A stretch of 64,000 nucleotides of DNA from Pseudoalteromonas rubra (GTDB taxonomy: Bacteria; Pseudomonadota; Gammaproteobacteria; Enterobacterales; Alteromonadaceae), in NCBI RefSeq assembly GCF_000238295.3, contig NZ_AHCD03000026.1, positions 370,253 through 434,252 of the forward strand, written 5' to 3'. Made by a program: the position numbers and the translations under genes. The notes beneath the pieces are model-generated. The model was not told where the DNA came from and made no database searches. It was given only the letters and a program-made list of their open reading frames with translations. Shown one piece after another: positions 25,438 to 35,800 of this stretch (the first letter of the stretch is position 1; the number at the start of each line of letters is the position of its first letter).

Positions 25438-26670
25438 ATGAAACTATACGACGTGATTGGGATTGGATTTGGTCCCGCCAACCTGGCCCTGGCAATCGCC
25501 CTTCAGGAGCAAAACAAACTGAGCGATCGAGTCTGCTTTATCGAAAAGCAACAGGATTTTCTTTGGCATGGCGGCATGTTGCTGGACAACACCACGATGC
25601 AGATCTCCTTCTTAAAGGATCTGGTCTCGCTGCGTAACCCTACCAGTCACTTTAGTTTTATTAACTACCTGCACCACAACAAGCGCCTCGACAACTTTAT
25701 CAACCTGAAAACCTTCTACCCGTCAAGACACGAATTTAACGATTACCTTGGCTGGGCAGCCAGTCATTTCCGTGATCACTGTCATTTTGGTGAGCAGGTA
25801 TGTGGCGTAGAGCCGGTGTTACTGGACGGTCAGGTTGATCACCTTAAAGTGATCAGCCGCGACAATGAAGGACAGCAAAGTGTTCGCCTGACCAAGCACC
25901 TGGTGGTCAGTGTGGGTGGCTCGGCGAAAGTGCCAGCCCCGTTTAGCGCACTTCAGGATGCCGATAACGTCTGGCACTCATCACAGTATCTGCATAACAA
26001 AGATAAAGTAAAAGACGGTGATCGCGTCGCCGTGATCGGAGCCGGCCAAAGTGGCGCCGAGATCTTCGCTGATCTGGCTGCGATGACCGAGCAACCAGCT
26101 GTGGATATGATCATGCGCGCTGGTGCGATGAAGCCGGCCGATTCCAGCCCGTTTGTGAACGAGATCTTTGATCCCAGCTTTACTGACGTGGTGTTCAGCA
26201 AGTCATCTGAACAAAAAGATCGTTACTTCAATGAATTCCGCAGCACCAACTATTCAGTAGTGGATGAGCCGCTGATCGACCACATTTACGCCAGCCTCTA
26301 TCAACAGAAGCTTAACGGCACAGATCGACTGGCTATTCGCAACCGCACCAGTGTCAATGGCGCCAGCATCAATGCCCAGGGCAAAGTGGTACTGGAACTG
26401 GAAAGTGTCCATGGTGTCAGCCAGGTTGAGTACGATCAGCTGGTGCTGGCCACAGGCTACCAGTACCCAAGCCGCTCACCTTTGCTTGAGCAAGTGAGCG
26501 AGTGGTTGCAACCTAACATCACGCGCCAATATCAGCTCGAAACCAGCGACCAGTTCAAGCCCAAGATCTTCACTCAGGGTGTGAATGAGCAAACCCACGG
26601 GATCAGCGACTCGCTGCTGTCTATTCTGGCAGTGCGCTCTGCAGAGATTGTCGACGCGCTCGAGCTATAA
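25438..26670 (+). CDS. L-ornithine N5- / L-lysine N6-monooxygenase (PvdA/IucD family)
   Basis: A 410-aa flavin-dependent N-hydroxylase making the hydroxylamine side chain for a hydroxamate ligand. FAD site GIGFGPANLALAIAL (~8-22), substrate-side segment MQISFLKDLVSLRNPTS, NADPH site VIGAGQSGAEIFADL, and the late LATGYQYP motif are all present. NPTSHFSFINYLH is typical of the ornithine-type PvdA/SidA branch, but Orn and Lys enzymes are hard to separate by eye. The ATG at 25438 gives the conserved MKLYDVIGIG start; an upstream in-frame ATG would add 11 residues unlike the family. It shows the siderophore carries at least one hydroxamate. Confidence 0.9.
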   Translation: MKLYDVIGIGFGPANLALAIALQEQNKLSDRVCFIEKQQDFLWHGGMLLDNTTMQISFLKDLVSLRNPTSHFSFINYLHHNKRLDNFINLKTFYPSRHEFNDYLGWAASHFRDHCHFGEQVCGVEPVLLDGQVDHLKVISRDNEGQQSVRLTKHLVVSVGGSAKVPAPFSALQDADNVWHSSQYLHNKDKVKDGDRVAVIGAGQSGAEIFADLAAMTEQPAVDMIMRAGAMKPADSSPFVNEIFDPSFTDVVFSKSSEQKDRYFNEFRSTNYSVVDEPLIDHIYASLYQQKLNGTDRLAIRNRTSVNGASINAQGKVVLELESVHGVSQVEYDQLVLATGYQYPSRSPLLEQVSEWLQPNITRQYQLETSDQFKPKIFTQGVNEQTHGISDSLLSILAVRSAEIVDALEL

Positions 26671-26681
26671 TCTCCCTGCAA

Positions 26682-26712
26682 ACGGGCTTCCACTGCGAAG
26701 CCCGTGTTGCTT
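26682..26712 (+). terminator. Intrinsic terminator of the N-hydroxylase gene
   Basis: A perfect 9-bp stem (ACGGGCTTC / GAAGCCCGT) with a 6-base loop, followed by GTTGCTTTT, begins 11 bases after the stop codon. Confidence 0.75.
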
Positions 26713-26780
26713 TTCCCCATCCTCTACCACGCCTGTTGCACTGCTTCCCTTTTTTGATATTCGCGTTGCCTGTCAGACAT

Positions 26781-26806
26781 AAAAAAACCGCTATACAGCG
26801 GCTTTT
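26781..26806. terminator. Bidirectional terminator between the N-hydroxylase and NRPS genes
   Basis: CCGCT / AGCGG stem around ATAC, with seven A on the left (T-run for leftward transcription) and CTTTT on the right. It lies 18 bases beyond the NRPS stop, so it mainly ends the 11.7-kb NRPS transcript. Confidence 0.7.
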
Positions 26807-26823
26807 AGCGATCTGCGGGAGGG

Positions 26824-29800
26824 TTAGTCCCGCTGAGTGAGTTTGGCTATCAGGTCGGTCTGAACCGCTGCAGCACGAATGATCTGCTGGTGATCATCCT
26901 CTGTATGGCTCGCCGTCACTGTGCTGCCCAGCATGGTTTGATAGGCCGCTGTCGCAGCAGGCTCAGCATCCGCTGACCACCAGGCGTGCGCCCGTTCAGC
27001 CACGCCGTCCAGCGCATAGTCCGGCTGACGCTCTGTCGGCTCCATCCGAGCCAGTCGATACAGCTCATACCCATCGGATAGCAATTTGCAAAGCTCCTGC
27101 GCAGGCAGCAGTAGTAACTCTTCGTTGAACAGTTCAGCAAAGCGAGTACGATGTGCCACCAGCCAGGTTGCCAGTGTATCGGCATCCTTCAGGTCTTGCT
27201 GTAAGGCGACAGTGAGCTCAGCCACAAACGTCTGATGCAATACCGTGTCGACCGGCTGGACAGCCCCACCAATCCACTCCAGCGCCCAGTCTGACCAACT
27301 CAGCTGCGTGGCGGCAAAGTCACTACACGGGTTCCAACTGTCCACCAGATATACCTGACGGACAGTTCGTCCCTGTGCTTTTAGCGTACGAGCCACCAAC
27401 ACTGCCAGTGCGCCACCCAGTGACCAGCCCATCAGATGGAAAGTCCCGTGCGGCTGCGCCACCATCAGCAGCTCAGCGTAATGCTCGGCCAGCGCCGTCA
27501 GGCCGTTGATGTCTGACAGGTTCGCCGCCGGGGCGACCCCGACACAGTTAAACTGACCCGTCAGTTGCTCGGCCAGCGGGCGGTATGGTGCAGTCAGGCC
27601 ATTGCCTTCATGGAAGCAATACAAGGTATCGGCATTGTCCGTGTGTGGGTTCAACGGCTGCAACACGGAATTATCAGCGTTTTGCATAGTCGCCACCAGC
27701 GCCGCCAAATCACTCGCCTGCCACAGTTGCTTGAGCGCCAGCGGTTGTTCGCTGCGTTGCTGCCACAGGCTGATCACTTTCAGCCCGGAAATGGAGTCAC
27801 CACCCAGTGCGAAGAAATTATCCCGACGCCCGACCTGTGCCACACCCAGCACACTTTGCCAAATCTGTGCCATCAAAGCTTCGCTTTGATTGTGTGGCGC
27901 CACATAACTGACTTCACTCTGTAGCTCGGCCTTCGGCAGCGCCTTACGGTCTATTTTACCGTTGCTGTTCAGCGGCAAGTCGCTGAGTGTCATGATCACC
28001 GCAGGCACCATATAATCCGGCAAACTGGCCGCCAGCATGGCTTTGAGTGCAACTTCATCCGGCTGCTTGTCCTGATGGCCACTGACATAGGCCACCAGGC
28101 GCTTACCACTGGGCGTATCATCTGCCACCACCACAGCCTGGCGTACTTCCGGGCGCTTGCGCAGCAGGGTTTCAATTTCACCCAGCTCAATCCTGAAACC
28201 GCGAATTTTCACCTGATGATCTGTACGGCCCAGATATTCCATCAGCCCCTGCTCGTTCCAGCGCACTAAATCGCCGGTACGATATAGGCGACTGCCATCG
28301 TTGGCAAATGGATTGGCCACAAAGCGCTCGGCGGTTAGGTCAGGACGATTCAGGTAGCCCCTTGCCAGACCGATCTCTTCGGCCAGATATAATTCACCCA
28401 CCTGTCCTGGCAACACCAGATTAAGATGGCTGTCGAGCAGCCAGGCCTGACGCTGGCCAACCAGCTCACCGATGGGTGCATAGACCGCATCAAACTCACT
28501 GCCAGGCAAAGCTTTCCAGGTCAGTGGCGTGACCACCGTTTCTGTCGGGCCATAACCATTGATGAAGAAGTCGGGTTGCAGCACACGCTGAGCCAGCTCA
28601 AAAGTGGCCTGCGGCATGGCATCGCCACCAAAACAATATACCCGGACCGGCGGCGGGTTGCCCACCTGCTCAACATGGGCCGCCAGTTCTCGCAGGAACA
28701 CCGGCGGGAATACAGCAATAGACACCTGCTGCTGATGCAGATTCTGATAGGTTTCGTGTAAGTCCCACTGGCGCTCAGGGCGGATCACCACAGCCGCACC
28801 ATGAGTCAGTACGGTCAACCAGCGCTCATGTGCACCGTCAAAACAGAACGACATAAAGATCAGTTCGCGATCACTTGGACGCATTTCATAACGTCGACCA
28901 ATGCCACGACAATGTGCCGCGATAGCAGCCCGGCTGACCAGCACCCCTTTAGGGTTACCCGTCGACCCCGAGGTGTATATCAGATATGCCCCCTGCGCCG
29001 GACATACCGCTGGCTGCTGCCATTGTTCGCTCAGTTTAATGTCAGCAAACGGGTGCAAAGTGGCAGAATCGGCAATGTCGTCGAGGCTGTTATCACTGAC
29101 CAGGATATGGCTCATCTGACTGTCCTTGATCATATAGGCCAGACGTTCCTGCGGATAACTCAGATCCATCGGCACATACACCGCCCCGGCTTTGAGAATG
29201 GCCAGAAATGCCAGTGGTAAATCAATGCCTCGCGCCAGCGCCACACCGACGCGTTGCTCAGGCTGGACGCCCTGTTCGCGCAGATAGTGTGCCAGCTGAC
29301 TGGATTTGTCCGCCAAGGCTTTATAGCTATAGCTGCGACCATCACAGATCACCGCGTCAGCATCTGGCGTTAGCTCTGCCAGGCGGTTGATCGTTGACAC
29401 CACATCCTGATATTGCGTTGCTCCAGGTTGAGGCACTTCACCGCCTAGTAAATAAATGGGCTCAACAGCCCCCGGATGCAGCGGCGTGATGGACTCACCA
29501 AAGCCCAGCGTCTGCAATGCCTGTTGCTGTGTCTCACTGACCAGTGAAAACTCAGACAAACGCGCTTGTGGTGTCTGCAACATAGCCAGGATCAGTGTTT
29601 TGTACTGTTCCGCCAGTGCTTTTACATCCGCTTCGGCCAGCTCGCTTCCCTGATAGCTGAAGTGCAGTCGCAAGGTGTCTTCCTGAATAAAACTGATGGT
29701 CAGCGGGAAGTTAGTTTCTTCACGGTCTTCCAGTACTTCAAAACGCGTCTGGCGTGCTTCCTGTTGCAGCATCGCCTCATCAATTGGGTAATTTTCGAAT

Positions 29801-32800
29801 ACTAACAGGGTATCGAAGAGGCCTTCTCGACTGAGTTCCAGTGACTGTGCTGCCAGCTTCTGAATTTCATACAAGGGCGTGAATTCATGCTCACGCACCG
29901 CCAACGCCGTTGTTTGCTGGGTGTGTAGCCACTCATTCAGCGACTGGGCAGGGTCCACCGATGTGACCATAGGCACCGTATTGATGAACATGCCCTGGAT
30001 GGCGTCATGACCGGCCAAATCGTTCGGACGGCCTGAAGTCGTAGCACCGAAGCACACGGTGTCGCGGCCCAGGTAACGACTGAGCAGCAGCGCCCAGGCG
30101 CCCTGCACTAAGGTATTTTGGGTGATACGAAGATCCTGACAGAATGCCACCAACTGCGTAAATTCAGCCTCTGACAGGCTCACATCAAAGCCACCGAACT
30201 GTCCATGCTGAGGCTTGGTTAGGGTGCCGCTCAGGTAACTGGGTTCATGCAATGGCGCCAGTTGTTGCTGCCAGAAAGCACGATTCTGCGCCTCATCCAG
30301 TTGCGCCAGGTAACCGATATAATCGCCGTACTGACCCGCCACCGGTGGCAATGTTTGCCCTTCGTAAGCCATCAGTACCTCGCCCAGCATGGCGGCGCGG
30401 CTCCAGCCATCAGTCAAAATATGGTGCATGGTCCAGATCAAAGCATGGCGGCCATCTGAGAGCGCGATGATACGCATTCTGCTTAATCCAGGGTCGTTTT
30501 GCAGATCAAACCCACGACACGATTCCTGTCTGGCAAATGCTTTCAGTGCCGCCTCAGAGACGGCCTGATCACGCCAATCCAGCGTCTGCCAGTCAAGCTC
30601 GGTTGAGCTGGCGACATATTGCAACGACATACCATCGACATCGACAAATCCGGTACGCAATGCATCATGACGTTCAATGACCTGCTGCCAGGCGGCTTTG
30701 AAGCGTGCCACATCCAGACCCGTGACCATAAAGCAGCTCTGGTTAATATAGGTTTCGCCCCCCTGATAGAGGCTCTGAAATAGCATGCCCTGCTGCATTG
30801 GCGAGAGCGGATACACGTTACTGATGTGCTCATGTGCCAGCGGCAGCTTGTCTATTTGTGTCTGCGTCAGTCCACTCAGGGGCAGATCGGAAGGCGTCAG
30901 GGTGGCACGCGTGTCACCACAGTGGCCAATCAACTCAGTAAGAGCCTGCTTGAGATGCGCGGCAAATTGAGCCACCGCATGCGCTGGCAGGCGTGCAGGC
31001 ACATAGCGGATCCGCAGTTGCAACTGTCCGCCCAGTACCTGACCAAGAATAGACAGCTCGGTATCCATCACATATTCAGGGTCCAGGGTCATACCGCTGT
31101 TTTCAGCAGCCGGGCGCCAGTTGCCGGCTTGATCTGCGGCACTATCGAGCTGCCCCAGATAATTAAACTCGATCTCGCCCAGTCCCTGTGTATCCAAGAT
31201 GGTCTGCTGCTCAGCAGAACCAAAATAGCGAAATGCACCATAGCCAATGCCTTTGTTTGGTATCGCCCGCAACTGTTCTTTGTTGTGTTTGATAGTCTCG
31301 GCCAGCGTATCGTGACGTGTCAGAGTCACCGGGAACAGGCTGGTAAACCAGCCCACGGTACGACTCAGGTCAACCTGTTCACGCCAGGGTTCACGACCAT
31401 GCCCTTCGAGATTAATGGTGTGCACGTCCTGCCGGGTCCAGCGGTATAAAGCCTCACTCAGCGCACTGAGCAGTAAATCGTTGACCTGAGTGCGATAAGC
31501 CTGGCCTGACTCAGTCAAAAGCGCCTGAGTCAGTGCAGGGTCCAGCATGACCTCGACCTGCTCAACATCTTTATACAGGCGGCTGCCGGCAGGGTTTAAC
31601 TCAGGCAGTATAGTGGGCGTTGTCGCCTGTTGCTGCCACCAGTCGAATTCCCCGGCGTGTTGCGCCGGATAACTTTGTAACTGTTTTGCCCAGAATTGCA
31701 CGCTGTGGGTCTTGGCCCCCAATTCTGCCTCTGGGTGTTGCCACAGCGTAGTGAAATCCTCAAGTAATACACGCCAGGACACCCCATCCACGGCAAGGTG
31801 GTGGATCACCAGCAACAGACGAGCGCTGCCATCATCCAGACGTAAATGAACGGCGCGCAGCAAGGGACCATCTTGCAGATTGAGACTGCGCTGCGCCTGC
31901 TCTGCGATAAGCGTGATCTCATCCACGCTGGCATCGCGATACCACAAACATTGTTGCGCCATGGTCGAGTCAAAATCACGATAGCGCTGATGCCACTGAC
32001 CCGCTTCGTCCTGCTGATAACGCAAACGCAGCGCATCATGATGACGCAATAACGACGCTAACTGTGTCAACAGAGTTTGCTGTGTGATCGGGGCATCCAG
32101 CTCCAGCATTACCGACTGGTTCCAGTGTGCCTGGTTGCTCATAGTGCGCGCAAAAAAGGCCTGCTGAATAGGCAATAAGGCAACCTCGCCGGATACCTGT
32201 TGCTGTGCCTGCGCGTCGCCTTCAATGCGAGTCATCAGTGGCGCCAGCTTAGCAATGGTCTGATGGGTAAAGATTTGCTTAGCACTCAGGGCATACCCTT
32301 GCTGTCGCAGTCGGGCAATGATCTGTAAGCTCAGGATAGAGTCGCCGCCCAGCGCAAAGAAGTTATCCTCGCGACCAACCGACGCCAAATTCAGCAACTG
32401 CTGCCAAATGTTTGCCAATAACACTTCCTGTGGCCCCTGCGGTGGCAAGGCATCAGCGCGCTGACTGCTTTGTGGTTGCGGTAAAGCACGACGATCAATT
32501 TTACCATTGTGGGTCAAAGGCATGCGTTCCAGCACCATAATCACACTGGGCACCATATAATCAGGCAATTGCTCGGCCAGTGACGCGCTCAGCACGTCGG
32601 CCTGTGGCGTTTGTTCAGCACGGCCACTGACGTAGGCTACGAGGCGCGTGGAGCCCAGCGACTCATCGGCCACCACAATGGCTTTTTCCACTTCTTCGTG
32701 AGCCAGCAAGCGCGCTTCTATCTCCCCGGCTTCAACCCGATAACCACGGATCTTTAACTGATGATCACAGCGGCCCATATATTCAAGCTGACCCTGTGCA

Positions 32801-35800
32801 TTCCAGCGCACCAAATCGCCAGTGCGATACAAGCGTGAGCCATCGTCAGCAAACGGGTTTGCTACAAAGCGCTCGGCCGTCAGGCCCGGTTGTGCCAGAT
32901 AACCTCGCGCCATTTCCACCCCGCTGAGGTACAGCTCACCGGTCATGCCGTAGGGCAGCATATTGAGGCTGTCATCGAGAATGACCATACCGCGCTGACC
33001 AATGGGCTGACCCAGTGGCACATACCCGCCTTGCAGCTCACTGCCCTGCACCTGAGTCCAGGCCAGCGGCGTGATCACCGTTTCTGACGGACCATAAGCA
33101 TTGACAAACTGAGTCTGCGGCAATCTTGTCATTAGCGTCTGACAGTGCTGAGCTGACCAGGCCTCACCACCCACAATACACAAACGCAGTTGCGCGGGTA
33201 AGGTGTCAAACTGTTGAATATACGCCGGCGTGAAGCCCGCCACGGTAATGCGCTGCGCCGTAATAAAGTCGTTCAACTCCTGCTCGCTGAGCAGTTTAAA
33301 TTCATCCAGCACCACAGTGGCACCAACCAGCAGCGGCCCCCATAGCTGTTCAATGGACGCATCAAAGCCAAATGATACCGAAATGGCACAGCGATCTTCT
33401 GCCTGGTATTGATACAAAGACTGCACCGCCGCACAGTGGCTCAACAACGCCTGATCTGAGACCGCCACGCCTTTGGGCGTCCCGGTCGAACCAGAGGTGT
33501 AGATAACATAAGCCAGCTGCTGCGGATGACGCGACTGAGGCGGTGCACTTACGCTGTAATGCGCGCAGAGACTGCTTTGATACACCAGCGCCGCCGGGTA
33601 GACCGAACTCAGGGCATAGCCCACACAAACAGTCAGGCTGCACTGCCCCGCGATGGTTCCAACCCGCTCTAATGGCAATTGCGCATCCACAGGGACATAA
33701 CAGCCACCGGCTTTAAGTACCGCCAGGAACGCCACAACCGTATCGATATGACGGGAGAACACCACCGCAACACGCGATTCATGGCCGACGCCCTGCTCTC
33801 GCAGATACTGAGCAAACTGGTTAGCGCGTGATTCCAGCTCAGCATAACTCAGGGATTGCCCATCAAAACTCAATGCTTCTTTATCTGGAGTACGCTGCGC
33901 CTGCTGCTGGATTTGCGTTGCAATGTCAGCAACGGGAAGGCTCTGTGCCTGATATAGAGCTTGTGCAGGCGTCAGACGATCCTGTTCCGCCTGTGGCAAA
34001 ACGTTTAACCCGCCGACAGGCTGCTGTAAATCGGTCTGCATAGCCGTCAGTACGTACTGCAAACCAGACAACAGGGCATCAATCCGGGCTGCACTGAATT
34101 TGTTCACCACATAATCCAGCGCCAGTTCCAGGGTGCCATCTTCACGTTCCAAAGAGTTCAATACCAGGTCAAACTGTGCCACCCCAGTGGGCGCTTCCCC
34201 TTCTTGTGCACTCAGACCAGCAAACTGACGTAATGCGCCATCTTCGAGGCGCTGGTGGTTAAACAACACCTGAAACAGTGGCGATGCGCCCAGATCGCGC
34301 TCCAGCGATAAGTGGTCGAGCAGCTTTTCAAATGGCAGGTCCTGGTGCGCCTGCGCGCCGCGCAGTGCTTCATTAACCTGCGTCATGACATTGCCCAGCG
34401 CCAGCTCCGCAGAGATCTGCGCATCTATCACTAAGGTATTAATAAAGAAACCAACGATATCCTGCGTGCCGCTGTGATGACGGTTGGCCACTGGCATACC
34501 AACACGGATTGTCCGCTGACCACTGTACTTGTGCAGCAGCACCTGCCAGGCCGTCATCAGGACATTAAATAGGGTTACGCCCTGCAAAGCGGCAAAGTCG
34601 CTCAGCGTCTGACGCTGCGCACTGGACAAACGTACCGAACGCGTCTGGTTGCGCTGACTGTCATCCTCACTATTCAAATCCGCCGGCAGTGCCAGCGGGG
34701 TGTGCTCATCACCCAGTCGAGCCTGCCAGTAAGCCAGTTGTTTTTGCTCTTCACCAGCGGCCAGCCAGTCACGCTGCCAGGCGGCAAAGTCACTGTATCG
34801 CAATGCCTGCGGTACAAGGTTCAGGGTTTCACCCGCACATGCTGCTTCGTAGGCCCGCACAAAGTCGGCCACAATCAGTTTCAGCGACCAGCCGTCGGAA
34901 ATAATATGGTGCATCACCACCACCAGCTCATGTTGCTGTGCGGCATCGGCAATCACGCCCACCCGCAATAATGGTCCCTGAGTCAAATCAAACGGTGTCG
35001 ATACCAGCTGTTGCTTAAACTCAGCGCGGGCGACGTCAGATTCAGGTATCTGATAGCGAATATCACACTCGCCCTCTGATAGCACCTGAGTACACACTGT
35101 GCCCGCGTCATCCTCAACAAATACGGTGCGCAGCGCTTCATGCTGAGCAAGCAGATGGTCAAAGGCATATTGCAGCGCACTGGTATTCAGCTCACCACTC
35201 AGATGCAGCGAACCAGAAATGTGATAGGCGCTGCTGCCGGGGTCCAGTTTCCACAGGAACCATTGCCGCTCTTGCGCAAACGATAATCCCGAATACGTAC
35301 TTTCCTGACGCGCAATCTCCACCACACTTGTCACATCCGTCAGGCTGTTGGCCAGGGCCTCAAGCGTGGGGGCATTCAGAACACTCTGAATATCCACGGC
35401 CAGCTGACGCTTTTTACTCAGCGCAATGACTTTCAGAGCACTGATGGAATCGCCGCCCAGCGCAAAAAAGTTATCCAGTCTGCCAACCTGCTCAACACCC
35501 AGTACGGTTTGCCAGATCTCAGCCAGCTGCTGTTGCTGCGGTGTTTGCGGTGCAAGGTACGCCACACTCTGTTGTGCATCAGGCGCCGGCAGGGCCTTGC
35601 GGTCAATTTTACCATTACTGTTCAGCGGCAGCGTGGCCAGCACCATAATCACAGCAGGCACCATATAGTCCGGCAAGCTGTCAGCCAGCGCCAGTTTCAG
35701 CTCCTGACCGTCCAGAGTCGTGTCTGAGATGGCCGACACATAAGCCACCAGACGCTGAGATGCACCGCTACCAGCGGCCACTACGACGGCTTCACGTACT

